From the NCBI GenBank assembly GCA_022447205.1, contig JAKVBQ010000025.1:13965-46027 (forward strand): a stretch of DNA of 32,063 bases. The letters are read 5' to 3'. This DNA is from Phycisphaerales bacterium (GTDB lineage Bacteria; Planctomycetota; Phycisphaerae; Phycisphaerales; SM1A02). This document shows positions 24,553-31,836 of the stretch, piece after piece; position 1 is the first letter of the stretch; every line of letters starts with the position of its first letter. The translations under genes were made by a program, and so were the position numbers. The notes below the pieces were generated by a model. The model was not told where the DNA came from. It did not search any database and saw only the letters and a list, made by a program, of their open reading frames with translations.

Positions 24553-25278
24553 ATCGAGACAACCTGCAGGCAGACTGATGCCGAGTTTTTCCAGACCCGC
24601 TTCAGCCTGGGGAGCCCATCCCCTGTTGGCGATGGGAGAAGCCGGACTCGGATGAAGAATCGAGCCGACTGGAACGTCCATGTCCTTCACGACTCCGGCA
24701 GCACGCTTCATCGCGTACGCACCGATTCCGATCACCATCTGCGGACGAAGTGCCTCGACCATCTTGCGAAGCGCGTCATCACAGACCGCTTCCAACGCGA
24801 CGCGTTCCCCGGCAGGCAACTTGTCAGGAGTCCTGTTTCGACCGGATTCCTCCAGGAATGCGAGTGGACACCAGTTCCAGACGAAGAACCGGTCGAAGAA
24901 TGCATCGGCACTCCCGAATCGTTCCTGCGCCCATCCCCAGAACCGTCGACCGCTGACCTCGCTTCTCGGGCAGTCGAATCCCTGGACGGGACGTTTCGGG
25001 TGCTCATGATCGGGTTTCCCCACCGGACACTCGATCCCGAGGAAATCCCGCACATGAGCCACCTCCCCGAAGGGGACGCCGGTCTGCGCCATCCCCCAGG
25101 GCCCGGGATTCATCCCGAGCATCAGTGCCTCCCCACCAACCCGTGCATACTTCTCCAGATAGCGCTCCACTGCCTTGGAGGCATAGTCAAGTGGCGCGTA
25201 GACATGCGTGACCGGCTCCGCAAAGGAGAGGGCCGCGGTTCGTTCCCTGAGTTCCTGGACGATCTTGATGGGCTTCAT
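24520..25278 (-). CDS. SMUG1-like uracil-DNA glycosylase
   Basis: 252 residues. The uracil pocket motif GMNPGPWGMAQTGVPFGE (residues 55-72, with catalytic-site N57) is nearly identical to animal SMUG1. The second active-site motif is H209-PSPASPIANRGW, with the DNA-intercalation loop. Between them WNWCPLAFLEESGRNRTPDKLP fits the SMUG1 core. It removes uracil and oxidised pyrimidines (for example 5-hydroxymethyluracil) from DNA as the first step of base excision repair. ATG 25278 is used; the longer open frame to 25362 starts with GTG and would overlap the divergent MarC gene. The 3' end overlaps the regulator gene by 33 bases. Confidence 0.92.
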   Translation of the reverse strand: MKPIKIVQELRERTAALSFAEPVTHVYAPLDYASKAVERYLEKYARVGGEALMLGMNPGPWGMAQTGVPFGEVAHVRDFLGIECPVGKPDHEHPKRPVQGFDCPRSEVSGRRFWGWAQERFGSADAFFDRFFVWNWCPLAFLEESGRNRTPDKLPAGERVALEAVCDDALRKMVEALRPQMVIGIGAYAMKRAAGVVKDMDVPVGSILHPSPASPIANRGWAPQAEAGLEKLGISLPAGCLDSADGPAKTGR

Positions 25279-25349
25279 GTCGAGCAGGATGCTCGGAACG
25301 GCGTCGGTTGGCAACCGGATTCCGGACAATCGGCTATCGTCGACTCCTG

Positions 25350-26108
25350 ATGGACCTCGCACTCTACTTTTCCTGCCTCGCGACCCTCTTTGCGATCATG
25401 GACCCGATCGGCACGGTCGGGATCTTCATCGCCATCACACCGGGCGAAACCGAGCGCCACCGTCGGAACCAGGCATTGCTGGGCTGCTTCTGGGCACTCA
25501 TCTTCATGGTGCTCTTCTTCATGGCAGGGCGCCAGATCCTCGATTTCTTCGGAATCACCGTTGATGCCGTCCAGGTCGGGGGAGGACTCATCCTCCTCAA
25601 GATCGCATTCGACCAGCTCTCGACCTCCCGACAGACACGCCACACGGCGCAGGAGGATGCTGCCAGTCGACTCCAGACGGATGTCTCGGTCTTCCCCCTC
25701 GCCATGCCGCTCATCGCCGGACCGGGCGCCCTGACCCTGATGATCACCGAGGCTGCACGCGGCCGTTCCGGAACGCTCGAAGGCTGGCTATCCATCGGAC
25801 TTGCCGTGGTGTCCGCGCTCACCATCATGTGGATTGCACTCGATCGTTCCGTCCTCATCCAGCGCCTCCTCGGGGCGAACGGACTTGGTGCGATCACGAG
25901 GCTCATGGGGTTCATGCTGGCCTGCATCGCCGCACAGATGACGATCGTGGGCATTCGAGGTGTCGTCAACAATGACTCCGGGACGGCCGACACCAAGGTC
26001 GAATCAAATGCAGTCTCCATGCATGTCGACCAGCCATCCGAGGTGACCTGCACGATCGAAGAGCGCCCTGCCATGCATTTCGAACTGACGGACGACACGA
26101 CAGCCTGA
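25350..26108 (+). CDS. MarC family integral membrane protein
   Basis: 252 residues with about six membrane spans. The start LALYFSCLATLFAIMDPIGTVGIFIAIT carries the family DP-G motif; FFGITVDAVQVGGGLILLKIAFD and the repeat-2 motif VFPLAMPLIAGPGALTLMI are equally typical. MarC proteins are inner-membrane proteins of unclear transport role; despite the name, no link to multiple antibiotic resistance has held up. Residues from ~213 on (NNDSGTADTKVES onward) form a polar tail longer than usual for the family. ATG 25350 begins 72 bases from the divergent glycosylase start; the 5' open frame from 25308 is not conserved in style. Confidence 0.88.
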   Translation: MDLALYFSCLATLFAIMDPIGTVGIFIAITPGETERHRRNQALLGCFWALIFMVLFFMAGRQILDFFGITVDAVQVGGGLILLKIAFDQLSTSRQTRHTAQEDAASRLQTDVSVFPLAMPLIAGPGALTLMITEAARGRSGTLEGWLSIGLAVVSALTIMWIALDRSVLIQRLLGANGLGAITRLMGFMLACIAAQMTIVGIRGVVNNDSGTADTKVESNAVSMHVDQPSEVTCTIEERPAMHFELTDDTTA

Positions 26109-26150
26109 TCGGGTGAGCGATTCGCCATCGAACAGAGTGCCGGAAAATGA

Positions 26151-26180
26151 CAGGGGCGCACCCGAGAGGATGCGCCCCTG
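26151..26180 (-). terminator. Rho-independent terminator of the propeller-protein gene
   Basis: CAGGGGCGCA at 26151-26160 pairs perfectly with TGCGCCCCTG at 26171-26180 around a ten-base loop. On the minus strand it is followed by TCATTTTCC and lies 24 bases after the stop at 26205. The plus-strand side has no T-run, so it mainly serves the minus gene, although it sits 42 bases past the MarC stop and may help there. Confidence 0.75.
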
Positions 26181-26204
26181 ATATGAATCGTGGAGTCGAG
26201 GTGA

Positions 26205-27446
26205 TCAGCTGCCGCAGGCACCCCAGGCCGCAAGCAGCGCGGAAAGATCCGCGCCATCGACGATCCCATTGCCGTCGAAGTCGGAGGCGGCATTGCTGCC
26301 CTGCCATTCCCCAAGGAGCTGGGCAAGGTCGCCGCCGTCGATCACGCCATTGCCGTCGAGATCCTCCGGGCATTCCGAGCCGGTCTCAGGCACGAATGCC
26401 ATGACACCGTTGGTGCCTGCCGTCGCCCAGACCATCTCCTGCACGGAGAAAGCGAAGTCATTGACCGCTTCGGTGTCACCATTGTCAAGGACGATCTGGA
26501 CCGGAGCAGTGGTCTCTTCGCGCCAGTCGATCGCCGTCACTGAAAGCGTCGAGTCCGTGCGGCCACTGACCAGGAGCTGTTCCTCACTGGCCGTGAAGTG
26601 GATCTTTTCCGCGATGTTCTGTTCGAGTTCGCCGTGGTAGACGCGCTGGCCAGTGACTTCGCCGCTGCCGGGAAGAGCGAACACGCTCAACGTGGCATTG
26701 TCTGCATCAAAGGCAGCTTCCTCGCCCTCGCCACCGCCGCCGACATAGGTGCAGCCGGGAGCGAATGCGATCGAGACCATGTCCCCATCACCAACGGTGA
26801 AGTGCGTGAAGAGCGTATCTCCCGTGGGGAGGTCCCAGACAGTCATCGAACCCATCTCACCGACTGCGCCGACAACACCCTCACTCCCATCGTTCTCGGT
26901 CGCGATCGCGATCGAGTTCGGAGTGGTCATCGGGAGCTCGCAGACGAAGACTCGGGTCGATTCACCTGTCGAGAGACTCGCGACCTCGACGTACGGGGAG
27001 CCCGCACCGGCCACGGCCATCGAGACGCCGGAGCTGTCGAAGGCAACCATGGAGGTACCGGAGAAGGTACGCATGGGAAGGCCATCGGTACCGAAGAGGA
27101 TCGTCTTGGGAACACCCTGGAGATCCAGGAAGCTGATCGCAAGTCGTTCAACGGAGGAGCTGTAGGCAAGTCCGTAGATCTCCATCGCCGAGAGCGCGGC
27201 CACATCCTCGAGCTCCCCGGTGACGGAATCATTGACGGCGAACACGTAGTTAGTGCCGGTCGTCTGCTGGTAGCAGACGATGAATGCGTCCCCCTCGATC
27301 GAGGTCTCGATCATCTGAGCGACACCGGACATGTTGTCATCGCTCCACTTGGGAACTGCTGACGAAAAGTCAATGATGTCATCCCCCATTGCCGAGACAG
27401 CAATGGTGAGCCCCGTGAGAACGACAAAGGTCTTCTGGAAGCGCAT
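26205..27446 (-). CDS. Secreted WD40-like beta-propeller protein with C-terminal dockerin-like repeats
   Basis: About 413 residues with a signal peptide (FQKTFVVLTGLTIAVSAMG, cut near residue 20). The body (~25-350) has repeated strand patterns such as SMTVWDLPTGDTLFTHFTVG, SIAFAPGCTYVGGG and VNDFAFSVQEMVWATAGTNG, read as degenerate WD40/YVTN-like blades; no catalytic residues are recognised. The C-terminus has CPEDLDGNGVIDGGDLAQLL and DFDGNGIVDGADLSALLAAWG, a pair of calcium-loop repeats like those at the end of the gene at 919. ATG 27446 is taken because it opens the signal peptide and has GAGGTG about eight bases ahead; the frame is open to 27500. A strong terminator follows. The function is unknown, likely extracellular binding or structure. 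Confidence 0.85.
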   Translation of the reverse strand: MRFQKTFVVLTGLTIAVSAMGDDIIDFSSAVPKWSDDNMSGVAQMIETSIEGDAFIVCYQQTTGTNYVFAVNDSVTGELEDVAALSAMEIYGLAYSSSVERLAISFLDLQGVPKTILFGTDGLPMRTFSGTSMVAFDSSGVSMAVAGAGSPYVEVASLSTGESTRVFVCELPMTTPNSIAIATENDGSEGVVGAVGEMGSMTVWDLPTGDTLFTHFTVGDGDMVSIAFAPGCTYVGGGGEGEEAAFDADNATLSVFALPGSGEVTGQRVYHGELEQNIAEKIHFTASEEQLLVSGRTDSTLSVTAIDWREETTAPVQIVLDNGDTEAVNDFAFSVQEMVWATAGTNGVMAFVPETGSECPEDLDGNGVIDGGDLAQLLGEWQGSNAASDFDGNGIVDGADLSALLAAWGACGS

Positions 27447-27465
27447 CGTACCGCACCTCATTTCT

Positions 27466-27479
27466 GGCATGCCATGGCA
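27466..27479. promoter_or_regulatory. Overlapping palindromes in the divergent gap; possible operator
   Basis: GGCATGCC (27466-27473) overlaps TGCCATGGCA (27470-27479); both are perfect palindromes. They lie in the 128-base gap between the propeller gene (-) and the TetR gene (+), where a TetR-type autoregulatory site would be expected. No second copy was found by eye. Confidence 0.25.
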
Positions 27480-27574
27480 CGCCTGGACTGACACAATCAC
27501 TCCTCCGGGTACCGACTCTGGTCGTTCGGCAGGATCGTGTGCCTCTTCTGGCCTACACTAGGGTATCCTCGGAA

Positions 27575-28204
27575 ATGCAAATGGGGAATAGCCAAAGTAC
27601 AAATCCAACCCGGCGATATACCGTCAGGGGCGTCAAGACGAGGGAAAAACTCGTCGATGCCCTGCTGGAAATCGTCTCAAGCGAGGGGATGCAGGCCGCA
27701 TCTGTGCGAAAAATCACAGGTAAGGCGGGGTGCAACGAGGCGATTCTCTACCAGCATTTCCGCAACAAGGACGAAATGCTGCGGGAGGTCTTCGCTGAAA
27801 TCATGGCCGAAATGGCTGATGAGAAGGAGGGCCTGGTCGAGGAGCATCCCCTGCTGGATGATGCGATTCGAAGGTGGGTCGAGACGACTTTCTCCTTCTA
27901 CGACCGGAATTCAGATGCCTTCGCGTATGTCCTGCTGGCCTCTCCACCGGTGGTTCGCAGCCCAAGCCCGCTCTACGGGCGGATGACGAAACTGTTCGGA
28001 GAGCTGCTCGACAGCACCGAACCTCCTCCAGGCAAGCGACTTCGACGAGACCCGGAAGTCCTCAGCATGTTCCGGGGCCTGCTCCTGGGCGTGCCTCGCT
28101 CGATTCACTTCGGCTCGATGGAGGGACCGGCCTCCAGATACGTGGACATCGTCTCGGATGCGATCCTTCGACTGATCCTGGATGAACCTGACACCAACGG
28201 TTGA
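27575..28204 (+). CDS. TetR/AcrR family transcriptional regulator
   Basis: About 209 residues. The N-terminal DNA-binding domain is clear: KTREKLVDALLEIVSSEGMQ, then the helix-turn-helix VRKITGKAGCNEAILYQHFRNKDEMLREVF at ~45-75. The C-terminal ~130 residues form a helical ligand domain with no recognisable ligand signature. GTG 27539 is the longest start, but ATG 27575 or ATG 27581 is preferred because the residues before them are not TetR-like. It is divergent from the propeller gene and 41 bases upstream of sthA on the same strand, so it may share a transcript with, or control, the transhydrogenase. Confidence 0.9.
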   Translation: MQMGNSQSTNPTRRYTVRGVKTREKLVDALLEIVSSEGMQAASVRKITGKAGCNEAILYQHFRNKDEMLREVFAEIMAEMADEKEGLVEEHPLLDDAIRRWVETTFSFYDRNSDAFAYVLLASPPVVRSPSPLYGRMTKLFGELLDSTEPPPGKRLRRDPEVLSMFRGLLLGVPRSIHFGSMEGPASRYVDIVSDAILRLILDEPDTNG

Positions 28205-28245
28205 CCCGAGTCCCCCGCCACACCTGACCCGGACCAGACGAACCG

Positions 28246-29670
28246 ATGACTCATGACTTCGATCTTGTCGTACTCGGGAGCGGCCCAGCCGGACAGCGAG
28301 CGGCAGTCCAGGCCGCCAAGATCGGCCGCAGGGTCGCAGTGGTCGAGAGGATGCCCTCGCTCGGTGGGGTGTGCATCCTGACCGGAACGATCCCCTCGAA
28401 GACATTTCGACAAGCGGTCCTCACCTCGGTCGGCTCAACACCCTTCGAGCCCGGTTCGAGCATGGCGACGCCGCCCTCGATGAGTCAGGTCCTCGAGCGG
28501 GTCCAGAACGTCATGATGGCCGAATCAAGGGTCATCAGGGACCAGCTCGTCAGGAACGGCGTCGAGATCATCCAGGGAACGGGGCGATTCAGCGGCCTTC
28601 ATGAAGTCACGGTCAACGGCCTCTCGGGGACCCGCTCCTGCACCGCCGAGAACTTCCTGATCTCGGTCGGCACCTATCCGGCAGAACCCCCCGACGTGAC
28701 GGTCGACGGCAAGGTCATCCTCACCTCGGATGAGATCCTTGCGTTGGAACGCATGCCGGAATCCATGGCCATCGTCGGTGGCGGGGTGATCGGCATCGAA
28801 TACGCATCGATGTTCGGGCACCTCGGAGTCAAGGTGGATGTCGTCGACCGCCATCACCGACTGCTCGAATTCGTGGATCACGAGATCGTCGACGAGCTGA
28901 TCGCGCAGCTGGACGGAATGAACGTCACGGTGCACCTCGATGATTCCGTCGATGCGATCGAGGTCCACGGAGGAGAGCGTCCCCACGCAGCGCTGACACT
29001 CGCGTCGGGCAAGGTCGTGCAATCCGACACCGCGCTCTATTCGATCGGGCGCGTGGCGGCCACGTCCTCGCTCAACCTCGAGGCAATCGGTCTCGAAACA
29101 GGAAGACGGGGCCTCATCTCCGTCGACGAGGACTACCGAACCGCGGTGCCCCACGTCTGGGCGGCCGGCGACGTGATCGGATTTCCCGCACTTGCCGCGA
29201 CAAGCAGCGAGCAGGGCAGGATCGCCGTGTGCAGGATGTTCGGCATAGAGGCACCCGACATGGGGCAGTCCTACCCGTACGGCATCTACTCGATCCCCGA
29301 GATCTCGATGGTCGGCGCGACGGAGGAGCAGCTCTCCAGCTCCAACGTACCCTACGAGATCGGCATCGCTCGTTACGGCGAGATCGCACGTGGCCAGATT
29401 CTCGGAGACGACACGGGCCTGTTCAAGATGTTGTTCCACCGCGACACGGGACGCCTCCTGGGCGCGCACTGCATCGGCACCGGTGCGACGGAACTCATCC
29501 ACGTCGCTCAGGCGGTCCTGAAGCTGGGTGGCAGGATCGACTACTTCCTGGAGACGGTCTTCAACTACCCGACGCTTGCGGAGTGCTACAAGGTCGCCGC
29601 ATACGATGCCGCGAACAAGATGGGCTATCGCCATGTCACGGTGGATGCGCCCATGAATCCCGGCGATTGA
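28246..29670 (+). CDS. sthA: Si-specific (soluble) NAD(P)+ transhydrogenase
   Basis: 474 residues, near E. coli SthA (466). It opens with the FAD-binding DLVVLGSGPAGQRAAVQAAKIGRRVAVVE. The active-site segment reads GGVC43-ILTGT48-IPSKT: only the first cysteine of the disulfide pair of lipoamide-dehydrogenase-type enzymes is present, as is typical of soluble transhydrogenases. An NAD-binding IVGGGVIGIEYASMFGHLGVKV follows at ~178-198, then AAGDVIGFPALAATSSEQGR and the dimerisation domain with YGIYSIPEISMVG and a late TVFNYPTLAECYKVAAYDAANK. It exchanges electrons between NADPH and NAD+ in the cytoplasm. It is followed by a bidirectional terminator hairpin. Confidence 0.93.
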   Translation: MTHDFDLVVLGSGPAGQRAAVQAAKIGRRVAVVERMPSLGGVCILTGTIPSKTFRQAVLTSVGSTPFEPGSSMATPPSMSQVLERVQNVMMAESRVIRDQLVRNGVEIIQGTGRFSGLHEVTVNGLSGTRSCTAENFLISVGTYPAEPPDVTVDGKVILTSDEILALERMPESMAIVGGGVIGIEYASMFGHLGVKVDVVDRHHRLLEFVDHEIVDELIAQLDGMNVTVHLDDSVDAIEVHGGERPHAALTLASGKVVQSDTALYSIGRVAATSSLNLEAIGLETGRRGLISVDEDYRTAVPHVWAAGDVIGFPALAATSSEQGRIAVCRMFGIEAPDMGQSYPYGIYSIPEISMVGATEEQLSSSNVPYEIGIARYGEIARGQILGDDTGLFKMLFHRDTGRLLGAHCIGTGATELIHVAQAVLKLGGRIDYFLETVFNYPTLAECYKVAAYDAANKMGYRHVTVDAPMNPGD

Positions 29671-29723
29671 CGAAAGTTCATCCGGAGAAGAGGTCGGATC
29701 GGCAGGACGCACCTCCCAAAAAT

Positions 29724-29756
29724 GACGGAGACCGGTGCTGAGCCCGGTCTCTCGTC
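29724..29756. terminator. Bidirectional terminator hairpin between convergent sthA and mutarotase genes
   Basis: GACGGAGACCGG pairs with CCGGTCTC-T-CGTC, leaving one bulged T and an eight-base loop. On the minus strand it runs into ATTTTTGGG; on the plus strand it is followed by TCGGTCATCTTTC. The AAAATGAC sequence to its left also occurs directly left of the 26151 terminator. Confidence 0.6.
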
Positions 29757-29964
29757 TCGGTCATCTTTCATGAACCTGCTGGTCGCAAACGACACGCGGC
29801 CTCTCCGCCCCGCTGCCAACTCCCTCGTCGAACAACATGGTCTGCGTGCAACCGTGATGCGACGGGGAGTATGCACGTGACAATCTATGTGCCATGGTCA
29901 CGAACACAAGGAGATTCCCGAAATGGGACCAATTCGATCGGCTGCTGCCGACGGCTGGTTCGAT

Positions 29965-30303
29965 TCACTGGGCCTCGAGATCGAAGACCAGATCCATCGG
30001 TTTCCACCATGTGTCCTCGGAAGCACCCGGAACCCGGACCTGATACTCCCGCATCAGGTCGTCCCATTCACGACAGCGAGGATCCTCGGTGTACGCCTGG
30101 TAGTCGGTCGCAGGATCGAACCCCGGGGGCGCCTCGAAATACATGAACAACCTCGAGCCGGTGCGATAGAGACGCATCCTCCTGATGCCGATCCTGCGAA
30201 GGCCGGAAACAACCTCGGGCCATGCTTCGCGGTGGTAGGCGTCGTATTCCGCGATGCGCACCGGGTCGTCGACCAGATCGAGTGCCATGGCATGCGCTGT
30301 CAT
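29965..30303 (-). CDS. L-rhamnose mutarotase-like protein (RhaM/DUF718 family)
   Basis: 112 residues, the normal size for this dimeric alpha/beta-barrel family. Motifs seen are ALDLVDDPVRIAEYDAYHREAWPEV (family Tyr, His and Trp-Pro), GIRRMRLYRTGSRLFMYFEA, CREWDDLMREYQ and the closing WWKPMDLVFDL. The family catalyses anomeric conversion of L-rhamnose or L-fucose before the kinase or isomerase step; the version with LYRTGSRLFM is often found beside fucose or rhamnose genes. No such operon is in the window. ATG 30303 is chosen over TTG 30306; it shares its strand with the MazG-like gene 45 bases upstream. Confidence 0.87.
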   Translation of the reverse strand: MTAHAMALDLVDDPVRIAEYDAYHREAWPEVVSGLRRIGIRRMRLYRTGSRLFMYFEAPPGFDPATDYQAYTEDPRCREWDDLMREYQVRVPGASEDTWWKPMDLVFDLEAQ

Positions 30304-30348
30304 CAATCACTCTCCGAACGCAAAGCCGATCCGGACACGAGACGGCAC

Positions 30349-30633
30349 CTACTTGGTCCCATCCGGACCGCCATCGACCAGATACTTCGCATGAATGGCC
30401 GACTCAAGATCGACCTCGCAGACATTCGCGATGGTCGCCAGCCAGGCGAGGACATCGGCGAACTCCGAAGCCAGTGCCTCGTGGTCGCCACCACCTCGTT
30501 CGCGTTCCGCAAGCGCTGATGCAAGCTCCCCGATCTCCTCGGTCAGCCACAGGAAGGTCGCAGGCACCCCGCGCGCGGAATCAGTTGCGTGGTAACGATC
30601 ACGAATGAGTTGCTGGAATTCCTTGAGTTGCAT
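30349..30633 (-). CDS. MazG-like nucleotide pyrophosphohydrolase
   Basis: 94 residues, a single-domain MazG/all-alpha NTP-PPase. The metal-binding motif is complete: E-E-I-G-E in FLWLTEEIGELASALAE, and E-x-x-D in ASEFADVLAWLATIANV, followed by a conserved CEVDLESAIHAKY helix. Such enzymes hydrolyse (d)NTPs to NMP and pyrophosphate for house-cleaning. ATG 30633 begins the conserved MQLKEFQQLIRDRYHATDSARG; the open frame further upstream runs through a different gene's coding region and is not used. It starts 10 bases after the hypothetical gene at 30644-30973 and is probably co-transcribed with it and with the mutarotase gene. Confidence 0.9.
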   Translation of the reverse strand: MQLKEFQQLIRDRYHATDSARGVPATFLWLTEEIGELASALAERERGGGDHEALASEFADVLAWLATIANVCEVDLESAIHAKYLVDGGPDGTK

Positions 30634-30643
30634 GGGCCCCAAG

Positions 30644-30973
30644 TTAGCAGGAGCGACTCTCGTCATCGAGCCAGTCGGTCGAGCCATGTGCCCGGAACCC
30701 GTCATCACGGTGATCCTCGCAATGTGGCGGATCGGCTTCACCAGCGAGACGAGCGAGATCCTCATCGGTAATCGAGTTCAATTCGGACAGCACCAGCCGT
30801 TCGAGGAGTGCTGCCAAGCCCTGTTCGAGTTGATCGTCGACCCTGGAGACCAGAACGGCGCGAAGTCGCCCGAGCTCCCCCGAGCGGAATCGACGCACAC
30901 TGCCACGCCGCTCGAGTTCAACAGCGACGAGCTCCTCGATGATCTCGAACCAACCCGGATCCAGCGTGACCAT
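30644..30973 (-). CDS. Hypothetical small acidic/helical protein
   Basis: 109 residues from ATG 30973 (MVTLDPGWFEIIEELV), no family recognised. The middle is predicted helical and charged (ELVAVELERRGSVRRF, LERLVLSELNSITDEDLARL), and the last ~30 residues are rich in His, Asp and Glu. Third positions are GC-rich and the codon choices fit the neighbouring genes, so it is more likely coding than the opposite-strand frame. The frame is open to 31060, but the first 29 residues look random. It lies 10 bases before the MazG-like gene in the same direction, suggesting one transcript. The tRNA gene is 111 bases upstream. Confidence 0.6.
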   Translation of the reverse strand: MVTLDPGWFEIIEELVAVELERRGSVRRFRSGELGRLRAVLVSRVDDQLEQGLAALLERLVLSELNSITDEDLARLAGEADPPHCEDHRDDGFRAHGSTDWLDDESRSC

Positions 30974-31084
30974 GTCTCTGTTTCCCGCCGAAGGTGGAGC
31001 CCCATGACAAGACGACATCCGATCGTAGGCATCGATCTTCACCTCCCCCGGTGCAGTCACGAAAATTCAACAGGATCCGAAAAA

Positions 31085-31158
31085 CGCCCTCGGGAAGACT
31101 CGAACCTCCAACCTCTGCCTTCGGAGGGCAGCGCTCTATCCAATTGAGCTACGAGGGC
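31085..31158 (-). tRNA. tRNA-Arg (anticodon CCG)
   Basis: A complete cloverleaf is readable on the minus strand: acceptor GCCCTCG/CGAGGGC, D-stem GCTC/GAGC, anticodon stem CTGCC/GGCAG with loop CTCCGAA (anticodon CCG, reading CGG), a five-base variable loop, T-stem GGAGG/CTTCC with loop TTCGAGT, and discriminator G. CCA is not encoded. A TTTTT run follows directly and can end transcription. Confidence 0.96.
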
Positions 31159-31269
31159 CTTGCGGGCTGTATGCCCGGATGGAAGAGCCTACGGAGACCG
31201 ACGGGGACGCGCAACCGGGCTGGAAGGCGTATCTTGTCCGGATCGACATCGATATCACGGAGACCGACG

Positions 31270-31836
31270 ATGCCCAGAACCATTGCCCAAATCACCCTTT
31301 TCGGATCCCTTCTGCTGGTTCTTGCTGGTGGATGCGGACCGCTTCAAGCCTATGAAGGCCCCAGCCTGCCCAGCTACGAGACCGCCAGGCTCGACATCAA
31401 TCCTCCGCAGGCGGACATAGGCTTCCAGCTGACCGCGGTGAATGACCGACCGATCAACGCCCAGGTCGCGGTCAGCATCAAGTCCGGCTCGAACAAGCTG
31501 GCACTCGAAGTCTGGCCGACGACATCCACGACCTTCAGTGAATCCGACCCGGCCTTCGCCGAGCACTACCAGATGATCGACCAGAAGTTCGGCAGGATGA
31601 TGACCATCACCTTCGATGCGCGAGCAGGCGTGACCTACGGCCTGAACGGAACCTTCACCCAGGGCGCGACGCCCTCGGAGTCCTCCTATTCGATCCAGGT
31701 CTTCGAGCAGGATTCGAAGAACGTGGTCGCACGCGCCTCCAGCGATGGAATTCCAGGTGCGGCCGATGAGAAGGTCGACGCACTCCGTGACACCGAAGGC
31801 CAGGACTGGTCGGTGGAGGCGGGCCCCGGTAGCTGA
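31270..31836 (+). CDS. Small lipoprotein of unknown function
   Basis: 188 residues. The N-terminus is a lipoprotein signal with lipobox LAGGC (Cys at about residue 23). The following YEGPSLPSYETARLDI resembles the Y-x-GP-x-LP motif that many small bacterial lipoproteins carry just after the lipid anchor. The rest is beta-rich (GRMMTITFDARAGVTYGLNGTF), a single compact domain. ATG 31270 starts the signal; the longer open frame runs through the tRNA gene and is discarded. Its stop overlaps the next start by one base (TGATG, 31834-31838), so the two are likely coupled, which suggests a membrane-associated partner role. Confidence 0.8.
   Translation: MPRTIAQITLFGSLLLVLAGGCGPLQAYEGPSLPSYETARLDINPPQADIGFQLTAVNDRPINAQVAVSIKSGSNKLALEVWPTTSTTFSESDPAFAEHYQMIDQKFGRMMTITFDARAGVTYGLNGTFTQGATPSESSYSIQVFEQDSKNVVARASSDGIPGAADEKVDALRDTEGQDWSVEAGPGS

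Noticed and set aside
29887-30519. 210-codon plus-strand frame opposite the mutarotase and MazG genes
   Set aside because: Both minus-strand genes have full family motifs. The good ribosome site at its start is recorded as a separate finding.
30605-31147. 180-codon plus-strand frame opposite the hypothetical protein and the tRNA
   Set aside because: It runs through the tRNA-Arg gene and has poor composition; the minus-strand frame fits local codon use better.
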